In this document: one piece after another, positions 22,301 through 31,071 of the stretch
Position numbering within the stretch: position 1 is the stretch's first letter
Layout: each line of letters opens with the position of its first letter
Source: Histomonas meleagridis
Taxonomy: Eukaryota > Parabasalia > Tritrichomonadida > Dientamoebidae
Assembly (NCBI GenBank): GCA_020186115.1
Contig: WSYJ01000059.1
Span: 122,129 to 186,128 of the forward strand
Direction: 5' to 3'
DNA: 64,000 bases
The notes under the pieces: generated by a model
What the model was told of the DNA's origin: nothing
Database searches by the model: none
The model's input: the letters and a program-made list of their open reading frames with translations, nothing else
Translations under genes and position numbers: made by a program

Positions 22301-22782
22301 GTAAAAGAAAAAAGTAAACATTATAAACTGAGCAAATTCTATTGTAATTTGTTCAGAATTTTCTCATTTATTAATACAAATTCCTTGTTAGAAATAGATC
22401 TATACATCAAATATCACATCGATCAAATCACAAATTCTAACAAATTTTCTGTGATGACCTGTTTTTTTATCAGCCTGAGCGTTGCTTTTTGTATCAATTC
22501 TAGGTGATTCTGGATCATATGAATGCTGAACCAGATTCCATTAATTGTAAACGGTATTTATTGAACTATATGGAGAAGTATAGATTATCATATTACCAGA
22601 TGATTGTTATGAAGAAATCTTTTGGAAATCGCGTTGGAACTATTCTTTCCATGAAAAAAATAAGTTGAGCTCAAGACACTTTATAACTGTATCGGTTCCA
22701 ATGCCTATCGTATGACATTTTTTTTTGTACTGACAATTGTATTTTCTCACAAATATTATGAACAGGGTTGTACATTATTTAA
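22301..22782. other. Intergenic; faint P-loop-like trace
   Basis: Mostly without coding signal. Near 22490-22520 one frame reads FVSILGDSGS, reminiscent of a Rab P-loop but lacking GKT, with nothing around it. I treat this as chance or a very old scrap. Confidence 0.3.
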
Positions 22783-23979
22783 TTGATGGAACTTTCGAAA
22801 TCATTAGAATCAATTGTCTTTAATCTTAACGAAAAAAATTTCGATCAATCGGTTCAAGCAACAATTAATTTATTTGTGGATAGGCTGCCATATACATTTA
22901 ACTATCTTGTTTCTAGACTTATCTATTCAGCTTTTGTTTCTCAATCAAATAATGAAAATATATATATTAAATATTTATTAACTTTAAAAGAAAAAGAAGA
23001 TGAAAAAGATAAAAACATAGGTGAACCTGAAGCCAATCTTGTTAAAATCTTTTATGAATATTTACTGAGAATAGAAAAGCAAGAATCATATTTCCTTCTT
23101 GAAAAGATGATAGAAGAAAAAATAATTGAACCATCTTCAGTAAAGAACATGAACACATTTTATTTTTCTCAATAAATGAACACATAATGAATTTGACTTT
23201 AATCAAATAATTGAGCCATCACTTTATGAAAGATGTTCATTTGTTAATACTGAAAATGTTTCATTAATTGATTATGCAGCATTTTTTTGTTCGATTAAAT
23301 GTTTTAAATATTTGTTATTAAATAATTCGGATATCATAAATACATCTAAATATGCAATTGCAGGTGGAAACTTAGAAATTATTCATTTATGTGAACAAAA
23401 TAATTCATCATTTGAAAACGCATATGAAACAGCAATAGAATTTCATCAAAATGTAATTTTTCATTATCTTTATGAAAATAAAATTGGAAAATTTTCATCT
23501 TCAAACTCTTCTTTTACAAAATCGAATTCTGATTTCGAAAATCAAGATAATTATAATTTAAATGAAGAAAATTTAATATGTCTTGGGAAAAAATGTATAA
23601 AATTTAATAATTATGAAATCTTCATGTTTTTAGAAAAAGAAGGAATGAAAATACATAATGAAATTATAGAAGAAATAGCATCAAAAGGAAATACATTTAT
23701 AATAGAAAGTGATGTAGAAAGTCAACAAATTCCAAAAACAATTTTATTATATTCAGTTAAATCAGGAAATATAGAAATAGTAAAATTACTTTTAGATAAA
23801 GGAATTGATGTTAATGCAAAAACTATTCATTTGAATAATTTAGAATATGTTTTAATAATTTGGAATATGTTTTAATAATTTTGGATATGTTTTAATAATT
23901 TGAAACAGCACTTGAATTTGCTAACCGGTGGGTTTTCAGAGAAATAAAACAATTCCTTAGTGAAAAAGGTGCCATTTAA
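22783..23979 (+). pseudogene. DUF3447-ankyrin gene with internal deletion
   Basis: The N-terminal domain (130 codons from ATG) matches the other copies (IVFNLNEKNFDQSVQATINL; RIEKQESYFLLEKMIEEKII) and stops at 23175. After 30 bases the similarity resumes as FDFNQIIEPSLYERCSF, SLIDYAAFFCSIKCFKYLL and KYAIAGGNLEIIHLCEQNN. About 90 codons, including the WELHKKL...NPNEI segment, are missing between the two parts. The second part has an insertion rich in Ser/Asn near residues 60-85 of that frame. One ankyrin unit follows (IEIVKLLLDKGIDVNAK). Then comes an AT-rich spacer with a 20-base motif in three copies, then a last unit (ETALEFANRWVFREI, ending SEKGAI) closing with TAA at 23977. It is a decayed relative of the loci at 16461 and 33828. 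Confidence 0.75.
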
Positions 23980-25444
23980 TTTAGACTTTGGAAAGTGTTC
24001 TACTAATTTTTTGATAAGTTGCAGAATTGTATCACTTAACAGAACTGGTGACTAGTGGTTTATCTTTTTTAGATTTTAGCAAAATTAAAATATCTCTTAA
24101 TTGAGAGATGAAGCTCCAAAATAGGCGTATATTTAAATGATTTTTATATGAAAAATCTATATTTTCCCTGTATCCAGTGAGTTAAGAATCAATAATTATT
24201 CTGAGAAGACAATTTTTTAAACATGCAATGTACCTTCCAATAGTAATAATATACAAGTATCCCCGAAGTACAATAGTACTTGAATTAATTTTTAAATATT
24301 TCAAAATGATCCAAAATAAAAAATAATAAATAATTTCCATATGAAATTTTATATAAAAGCTATTCACAAAAAATTTTGGATAATCATGATATTATAATTT
24401 CAAAAATAGTTTATACAACTTATTTTATAATTCTTCAATTTTAAATTTCTAAATTAAATGATTTTTGAATAATACGAATTTACAAAATATAACAAAATGC
24501 AAAATATTATTCAGAATAACATAAAAATTAAAATAGATATAAGAGCAAAACTCATTATTTATAAAAGTTAATTTAATTTTCGCCTTCGGCATACAAAAAC
24601 TTTTTGTATGTTTAAAAACTTTTTACAAAATTATTGAGAAAATAATTTGATCTAATTTTAATATTAATCAATGATATTATTTACATGTCTTTTTTTTTAT
24701 TGACTTCGAGAAAACGATAATTAAGAAAATATTATATTTAATTTAAAAAACATTAATATTTCAATTACAGATTACGCACAAAATCAAAAATAATGAAAAC
24801 AAAATCATAGAAATGATTGAAGTTAATATCTAAAAAATAACTTAGATCAATATCCTATAAGAAAGAAGAAAAGGCTCTAATTTATAAATAATCAATTTTA
24901 CTAATTTTTTTTTCTCTCTTTAAATTCTGAATATAATATTTCGATATAAAATTATATAGTTATTTTCATACCGTAACTAATACACAGAACCCCCATTGCT
25001 GAGTTCGAACCAAATTTGCATTGCTGGATTCAAATCCACATCGATATAATGCATAATGAGTATAAAAAAGTTATGTGTAATAAAGAGTAATAAAAAAGGC
25101 TTCAAAAGAAGACATTTATAGAACAAATGAAGGAGAAAAAGACCTTCAGCCAATAAATGTGTTACAAGTTGATTTTGCGGAAAATCAATAATTAAATGAA
25201 TAAATGTACTTATAAAATTCTATAGTATTTTAACACAAGTTGCTTCCGAGACTACAAAAGTGTGGCAATCACAACTATATATAAATTGGTTTTCAAAAAA
25301 TTATATTAATTATCAAGATATACAAAATTAGGTTACAATAAATTCTTTTAAACAAATTTGCTTAGACAGTGTGAATATAAAATATTATGTTTGTGATCCT
25401 ATTAAATGGATTTTTCGATCAAGATAAACAGATGCCTCTCATGC
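23980..25444. other. Long AT-rich intergenic region
   Basis: No intact gene. A small hairpin cluster lies at about 24585-24616 (CGCCTTCGGC, then CATACAAAAAC paired with its complement). Around 25140-25180 one plus frame reads QPINVLQVDFAENQ before a stop, which could be the trace of a transposase, but the rest is unreadable. Confidence 0.4.
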
Positions 25445-25606
25445 AAAAGATCAGAAATTTATATCAAAAGTGTGATCGGTATATTATTTTGGTCAAAATA
25501 TTATGAATAAGCATTGGTCAAAAAAAATGCCACTAAAAAATGCCACGAAATATTTTGACAAAAATAATATACCGATCACACTTTTGATATAAATTTCTGA
25601 TCTTTT
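25445..25606. repeat. MITE-like inverted repeat, 56-bp arms
   Basis: Arms 25445-25500 and 25551-25606 are reverse complements with a single mismatch (25491/25560). They are separated by 50 bases that hold two copies of AAAAAATGCCAC. There is no ORF. Arm length and total size (162 bp) fit a miniature inverted-repeat element or a foldback hairpin. I could not identify a convincing target-site duplication. Confidence 0.7.
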
Positions 25607-25649
25607 TCTTGCAATAAAATTTTATAAAATTGGAAAAATTGTAGAAATT

Positions 25650-26759
25650 TTATTGATTCCACCTCACGAGAAAATCTACTTTTTCTTTTCCGAATACTGG
25701 CTTTAAATTATCGTTATAACAAAGGTAGTGATTTCCACATAAAATTGAGATTGCACCAATTTTTGCGTTAACCATTTGAATATTAAGTTTTGATCCTTCA
25801 GTTAGTTTCCTGCTTGCGGTAGTATCAGAAACCGAATTTGTAGAGTCTTCTTCCTCTGCTAAGAACAAGTTTTTTTTATCGTTTGCTTTAATTGTCCAGA
25901 TATCCTCATCACTGATTTTTTTTATTTGAAGAGAGCATCCTGGATCAGAGTAATCGTCAACAAACTTCCAACTTTGCTTTTTCAGGCAAAGATATTTCGA
26001 AATTGGGATACAGAAAAGAACAAGATTATCACCTACAAGTGGTGCAGGTACGTCAATACAAACAGCAAAACCTGAGACTGATATCTTGAATCTGTTTCCT
26101 GTTCCTCCATATTCTGCATGTGTGAATCCATTATTATCAAAGAAAACAATTGTTGGCTTTGCATTCACATTTTGAAGCTTTGCAGTTATTGGTCGGTAAA
26201 GGGTTAAGGAGTCGTTTTCTTTTTGCAGCTTTTTTTGTCTTTGGCAAAAAATAGTTGAATGATTCAATACTATATTATCTATAACAGTCACTTCTGCCAT
26301 TGTAGTCATGAACTGACCAAGAGGAAAGAGAATTTGGATTTGTATTTCACTGTTCTCTTTTGTAATGTCGAAAAAATTAATATCACCTTCATAGTAAATA
26401 TCGAAATGAACAATATTTCTGTTAAACATTAAGCAGCAATAAGAATTTATAGTCTTAGTTTCAGCTGACATTTTGATTGGAACGTTAATTCCGAATGGCG
26501 TGTTTTGTTGTACATGATCTGAAAGGATGTTAGCAAGTTGTGTGACATTACTTTGTGTTTCTTTTTGTTCTCTTCTTAGTTCAGTAATTTCATTTAGAAG
26601 GAAACCAATAATTTGTGGACAATTGTTAACTGTGATTGGTGAATGCTTATTACTATTTTTCGGTAATTGATAAAATGCTTTCTTGTGTTCTTTCTTCCAT
26701 TCGTCAAGAGAAGGATATGTTTGGTTGCACCCTGTGCAGTAACAAGGAAACTGCTCCAT
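25650..26759 (-). CDS. Hypothetical protein with N-terminal Cys-rich motif, 369 aa
   Basis: I place the start at ATG 26759 (MEQFPCYCTGCNQTYPSLDE). A frame-compatible TTG lies seven codons upstream. The N-terminus has CxCxxC followed at zinc-finger spacing by a single His (EHKKAF), so it may bind zinc, though not as a canonical C2H2 finger. Residues 50-90 form a short coiled coil (LLNEITELRREQKETQSNV). The rest is beta-rich without a recognised family. The stop is TAAA. It is divergent from the coiled-coil gene at 26828, with only 68 bases between the ATGs, and TCACA initiator-like elements 5 bases before each ATG. Shared regulation is therefore likely. Function unknown. Confidence 0.75.
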   Translation of the reverse strand: MEQFPCYCTGCNQTYPSLDEWKKEHKKAFYQLPKNSNKHSPITVNNCPQIIGFLLNEITELRREQKETQSNVTQLANILSDHVQQNTPFGINVPIKMSAETKTINSYCCLMFNRNIVHFDIYYEGDINFFDITKENSEIQIQILFPLGQFMTTMAEVTVIDNIVLNHSTIFCQRQKKLQKENDSLTLYRPITAKLQNVNAKPTIVFFDNNGFTHAEYGGTGNRFKISVSGFAVCIDVPAPLVGDNLVLFCIPISKYLCLKKQSWKFVDDYSDPGCSLQIKKISDEDIWTIKANDKKNLFLAEEEDSTNSVSDTTASRKLTEGSKLNIQMVNAKIGAISILCGNHYLCYNDNLKPVFGKEKVDFLVRWNQ

Positions 26760-26764
26760 AAGTA

Positions 26765-26822
26765 TGTGATGGTCTGTCAAAACATTTATTCAAATTTTGA
26801 ATTGGGGTTGCAACTCTTCACA
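26765..26822. promoter_or_regulatory. Bidirectional promoter with two initiator-like TCACA elements
   Basis: TCACA occurs on the minus strand at 26769-26765, 5 bases before ATG 26759. It occurs on the plus strand at 26818-26822, 5 bases before ATG 26828. Both fit the trichomonad Inr consensus TCA+1Y(T/A). The short distance implies very short 5' leaders, as is usual in trichomonads. Confidence 0.45.
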
Positions 26823-26827
26823 AAGAA

Positions 26828-28462
26828 ATGTGTTCCTTCTTGTCCGCAACTGAGGCCATTAAAGACATTTCGAAAACCGTGATAGAAGTCGGCAAAGGAG
26901 GTGTTGAAATTGCAAACCAAATTGCCGATGCTAAGAAGCACTTTGCTGATGTTAACCATGATATTCAAGTGAATAACATTCAGTTTATGAAAGAATGCGT
27001 ATCACCTGTTAGCGATTCAACACGCCAAAAAATTCAAGAAGAATACGATAAATTATGGCTAGAATATTGCAAAGACAATTCGTTTTTTGGTAAATTTAAA
27101 AAGAAATCTAGGCGTGCTAAACTGAACGAAATGGGTGCGTTCCTTAAAGCCACAACAACTAATGCTCTTAATAATTATTCTTATGTTTCACAAATGCAAG
27201 AAAAAGTGAATGACTTAACTGAACAAATCAAGAAGTCAACAGAAGAATCTCAAGTTCTTATCTCGTCATTTCAACAAAAGATCCAATCTGATGATAAACT
27301 TGAGAAATCCATTGATAGCATTGATATAGAATTGAAGAACTTATCCAAAGAGCATATTGAAAAAATAAATAAGAACAAGAAAAGAATTGTCAAGCTCAAC
27401 AATGGTTTTAATATTATAACCAATTCTGTTAACCAACAAGGAGCCTTACTTCAAAAGACAAACGAAGAAGTTCGCTTTATCCAGGAGCATGTTAAACGCA
27501 TCAACAATTGTCTTTCCACTCATGATGAACAAATTCAAGAATTAAATTCTGCCACAACTAAACTTGGAGAGACACAAGAAGAATTTAACAAGCGCCTTAA
27601 CTCTGTTGCTTCTTATGTTTTAGAAGAACATGAATATGCGTCGACTAATTTTGACAAAATCCGAGAACATTTGCGTAGTGTTGATAAAAGTTTCACAAAA
27701 GTTTCAGTCGAACTTAACAGTCACGAAGAGAAGATCTTAATGCTTGATGCATCCAATCGCGAACAAAAGAAACTTTTATTTGTACATGGTCAAATGTTAG
27801 CTGAACAACAAATGGCGATTAACCAAAACATCAATGATATCAAAAATTTGTATCTTGAAGCCGAAGATTTACGCGATGGATATACAGAACAAGCGGAAAA
27901 GCTTGAAAAGATTCAAAAGCAAATCAATCAATCGAATAAATCGATAGATGAAATGCAAGAACACATTCAATCACACACAAAAATACTCAATGAAGCTATG
28001 GATGTGTTGGGAACGCACGTGGAAATACTTTCAGCGCACACACGTCAAATAGCGGAAATCGAAGATATCATTGTAAGTCATAATAACTCTTTCCAAGATG
28101 TATATAATATGCTGTATAGACACGATGAGCAAATTAAGAACTTGAACATTCGCGTGGATAAATTGGAAAGTATGGTTATGCTTCAGCATGCAATGATCCA
28201 TAAAATAGTTGACGAAGTTACCAACTTGAACAATCGTCTGAATGAAGTCGAAAAGAAGGTGGATAACATTAACAGGTACTTGCACCAAATGGACTACAAA
28301 GAGAAAGTAAAGTCAATTACAAAACTCATCAACAAAGAACCTGACGATAGTCCAAAATTGGCCGATTTCGCTGAGTTCATTTTGCAGATTAGAAGTAGCG
28401 ATATGGAATATGATATCGATGATATTGTAGCTGGCGCGAAATACATTTTCGAATCTAAATAA
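26828..28462 (+). CDS. Coiled-coil protein, 544 aa
   Basis: An intact ATG frame ending in TAAA. Residues 1-120 are helical with charged clusters (IKDISKTVIEVGKGGVEIAN; FFGKFKKKSRRAKLNEMGAF). From about residue 125 to 500 the sequence is heptad-rich coiled coil (for example NDLTEQIKKSTEESQVLISS, LEKIQKQINQSNKSIDEMQE, VTNLNNRLNEVEKKVDNI) with few breaks. The last 45 residues are shorter amphipathic helices (SPKLADFAEFILQIRSSDME). There is no membrane span or signal peptide. Such proteins are typically cytoskeletal or tethering factors, but no family could be named. GC content and codon use are higher in C/G-ending codons than in the ankyrin genes, typical of a well-expressed gene here. It is divergently paired with the gene at 26759. 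Confidence 0.85.
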   Translation: MCSFLSATEAIKDISKTVIEVGKGGVEIANQIADAKKHFADVNHDIQVNNIQFMKECVSPVSDSTRQKIQEEYDKLWLEYCKDNSFFGKFKKKSRRAKLNEMGAFLKATTTNALNNYSYVSQMQEKVNDLTEQIKKSTEESQVLISSFQQKIQSDDKLEKSIDSIDIELKNLSKEHIEKINKNKKRIVKLNNGFNIITNSVNQQGALLQKTNEEVRFIQEHVKRINNCLSTHDEQIQELNSATTKLGETQEEFNKRLNSVASYVLEEHEYASTNFDKIREHLRSVDKSFTKVSVELNSHEEKILMLDASNREQKKLLFVHGQMLAEQQMAINQNINDIKNLYLEAEDLRDGYTEQAEKLEKIQKQINQSNKSIDEMQEHIQSHTKILNEAMDVLGTHVEILSAHTRQIAEIEDIIVSHNNSFQDVYNMLYRHDEQIKNLNIRVDKLESMVMLQHAMIHKIVDEVTNLNNRLNEVEKKVDNINRYLHQMDYKEKVKSITKLINKEPDDSPKLADFAEFILQIRSSDMEYDIDDIVAGAKYIFESK

Positions 28463-29273
28463 ACAAAAATGGCTGAACTTGTGACTCTGTTATTGACCAA
28501 ATCATCAGCACAATTAATGGATATGTTGTTCTTTGTTTTTGGAAATATTTTTGGAATAAGATTGATGAGATGTATCACAGACACTGTTACTACGATGGAT
28601 GGTTTGGAATAAGATTGATGAGATGTATTACAGACACTGTTACTACGACGGATGGTCTGGAATAAGATTGATGAGATGTATCACAGACACTGTTACTACG
28701 ATGGATGGTTCACAAGGTTTTCCCGTACGACATGGCCAACCAAATCTTGAGTTTGGAAAAAATTTCAATAAGAGTAAAACTTCATTATGAAATATTTCAG
28801 ATTCCACCCAAGATAGAAGTTGAAGGAATCGGAGTAACTGACTGTGGAATTGATTCTGGATTCATCGGATTAAAACAAATTCCAGACAGCAGCCAGCTGA
28901 AACCAAAAATGTGGTGGATAATAAGTAAAGCAAAAAACAAAAAGAAGACATGAAGTTAGAGACGTTCCAAAAATACTGCAATCAATGCAATATTTATTTG
29001 TATATTCTTTTCTAAATAATATTTGTAATATGTGTGTTAGAGGGTGCTTGTATATGATAGACAATTTGTAAATATGATATGTAAATATTCTTCTTATAGG
29101 ATAATTATCAGCATTATTTACGTGTATAAAATATCAATGTAACATCGATTGGGAATCACATAGTAATATTATATATAAAATAATCAAGAAAATAGGTAAG
29201 AAAAGCTTGTTTGGCAAGTTTTTTTGCAGGATAAAAAATATATCAAATACTTGTTATAAACATAATCATAACT
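28463..29273. other. Intergenic containing a tandem repeat
   Basis: Apart from the 53-bp repeat described separately, the gap is AT-rich. The open frames across the repeat (for example 28599-28953) follow from the lack of stops in the repeat and show no similarity to known proteins. A short protein-like stretch near 28800-28950 (EVEGIGVTDCGIDSGFIGLK) could be a decayed gene end. Confidence 0.35.
28553..28710. repeat. Tandem repeat, 3 copies of 53 bp
   Basis: Three nearly identical head-to-tail units start at 28553, 28606 and 28659 (common part GGAATAAGATTGATGAGATG). They differ by two or three substitutions each. The period of 53 is not a multiple of 3, so the repeat is not a coding repeat in one frame, although all three frames are fairly open. 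It lies 90 bases after the coiled-coil gene. Confidence 0.8.
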
Positions 29274-29730
29274 GTGATGTTTTATTTATTACTTTTATCG
29301 GGAAATCCCGAATTGGAACTATATTGGACAGCACTTATGTATGCATCTAATAATGGTCATAGAGAAATAGTTCAATTACTTCTTGAACAAAAAAAAATTG
29401 ATGTTAATGCTAAAAATATTTATTTGTTTTATTTGAAATTTATTTTAATATTTTAATGTTTAAAAATAATATTTGGAAATTTTTTAAATATTTTCAAACA
29501 GCACTTATGATTGCATCTGAAAATGGTAATCTAGAAATAGTTAAATTCCTTCTTGAGCAAGAAGGAATTGACATCAATGGTAAAGATATTTATTTGTTTT
29601 ATTTAATATTTATTTTAATAATTTGATATTTCAATATAATATTTGAAAATTATTAAAAATATTTAATACAGCATATTCACGAGCAAAAAGTAAACATCAT
29701 GAAAAAATCATCAAATTACTTGGTCAATAA
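29274..29730 (+). pseudogene. Ankyrin-unit remnant (three units with spacers)
   Basis: Three ankyrin units stand in order: TALMYASNNGHREIVQLLLE, then TALMIASENGNLEIVKFLLE, then a terminal unit TAYSRAKSKHHEKIIKLLGQ with TAA at 29728. Between them are the same AT-rich spacers as in the arrays at 12.7-15.2 kb and 35-36 kb (TATTTGTTTTATTT at the start, then ATATTTGGAAATT near the end). No DUF3447 domain precedes them, so this is the 3' end of a lost gene. Each unit is still open. Confidence 0.7.
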
Positions 29731-29959
29731 AAAAATGAATAAAATTAATTTTTCCTGAGTAAAAAATGCTTTCACACTTCTATTAATATAGTCACCTTTA
29801 TTAATCCCTATCCGACAGAAAACTCCCTATAGACCCTTATTTCTTGGTAAAATAGGTAAGTTCTGAATATTTGAAAGAATCCAAACAAACATGTATATAT
29901 GTTTATGCGCCATGTAGAATGTTTAATTGTACTAATTTTGACTTTATGATTCAAGACAA

Positions 29960-30241
29960 ATGGAAGAAGAGTCACTCATGAATTCCAATTCATTGATGGC
30001 TTTAAAACGTATTTATTTGGCCCAAAGAAATTCTTATTCCAAAGTAAACTTAAAGCAAATGTTTTTTCATGATGAAACGATTCCTTTAACTAATTCATTT
30101 AATGGATTAATAGTTGGATCTAAACAACAATTATTTTTACCGCCGAACATTTATATTCCATTACAATATAAAGTAACTAAAACACGATTCCCATTTCAAT
30201 ATTCATACATTATACCCATTTTTCCTGTTTTATATTCATAA
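29960..30241 (+). CDS. Hypothetical small ORF, 93 aa (doubtful)
   Basis: An ATG frame with fairly protein-like composition (MALKRIYLAQRNSYSKVNLK; FNGLIVGSKQQLFLPPNIYI) that ends in TAA. No family is recognised and there is no clear promoter. It could be a real small gene or the opened remains of one. It sits in a gap with several other fragments, which favours the latter. Confidence 0.3.
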   Translation: MEEESLMNSNSLMALKRIYLAQRNSYSKVNLKQMFFHDETIPLTNSFNGLIVGSKQQLFLPPNIYIPLQYKVTKTRFPFQYSYIIPIFPVLYS

Positions 30242-30436
30242 TAACTTACACATTGATATTATACTTAAAACAGACTCGAACCATGAAACCAGAATTTAAA
30301 AAGAAGAAATGATAAAAAGAGTAGCATTATTGATTACAAAAAAAATAAACATTATCAAAATTTCATCGAATTAAATTCAAAAATAAATGAAATATTATAT
30401 ACAGGTGGGAGGATGGGGCTTTGAGGGAAAATTGGT

Positions 30437-30551
30437 AAAATAAGAAGCAACAACAAAAACAAAATAAGAAACAAAATGTTAACCCATTAATGTGTAGGAG
30501 AAAAAATAAGAAACAACAACAACAACAAAATGTTTACCCATTAATGTATGG
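30437..30551. repeat. Imperfect direct repeat, about 45 bp x 2
   Basis: The block AATAAGAAACAACAAC...AAAATGTT(A/T)ACCCATTAATGT occurs twice, with small differences in the number of CAA units. It is a simple local duplication. Confidence 0.5.
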
Positions 30552-30639
30552 CAAAATAAAAACCATAGTTTTCATTGAAATCACGAAATCATTCCATATT
30601 TAATATATTTGCCAAACTAGTACAAATGATATCGCAACA

Positions 30640-30770
30640 TAAACTTTGGAAGTTTTCATTGTGTTTGACATAAAAGACATTAAATCATTTCAAAGTCTTA
30701 ATCAATATGTCAAAGACTTCACTGAGCGGGAAACACCTGGTAACCATATATCGTGTAGAATTCTTATATT
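30640..30770 (+). pseudogene. Rab-like GTPase scrap
   Basis: The plus strand reads VFIVFDIKDIKSFQSLNQYV followed by KDFTERETPGNH. This is the pattern of Rab strand beta-4 and the following helix (VYDIT...SFENLxxWxxDxxxxxxPN). The NKxD motif expected next is not readable, and no P-loop lies upstream. It is too short to be more than a relic. Confidence 0.4.
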
Positions 30771-31071
30771 GTCATATGGTATGCTTTACTTTCAACAATT
30801 TAAATTAATATCAATTCCTTCATGTTGCAGAATAATTTCAATTATAATTAATTAATTTATAATATCTAGATTAAATTGTTTTTGGTTATCATTATTATTT
30901 ACCTTTATTTCTCTTCATTATATTTGCATTGCATATCAGATCTCTATAAATCATTTCATTACCTTATACAAAATTATTTTAAGCCATGAAAATATATAAC
31001 AATTTAAACATTTTTTGTTTTCATTTATATAAAAATCAAATAAAACTTTAAACACATTTTTATTAACAATT

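Larger units (their letters stand above)
29731..31071. other. Intergenic with small fragments
   Basis: This gap holds a doubtful 93-codon ORF at 29960, an imperfect direct repeat (about 30437-30495 and 30506-30551) and a Rab-like scrap near 30640. Otherwise it is AT-rich without recognisable features. Confidence 0.4.

Noticed and set aside
22480-22530. Rab P-loop-like FVSILGDSGS
   Set aside because: Lacks the GKT of a P-loop and has no GTPase sequence around it.
24182-24367. 61-codon minus ORF
   Set aside because: Random-like Ile/Leu/Tyr composition in an AT-rich gap.
24990-25050. tRNA-like TTCGAACC / TTCAAATCC words
   Set aside because: No acceptor or anticodon stem can be formed around them; probably a short imperfect direct repeat.
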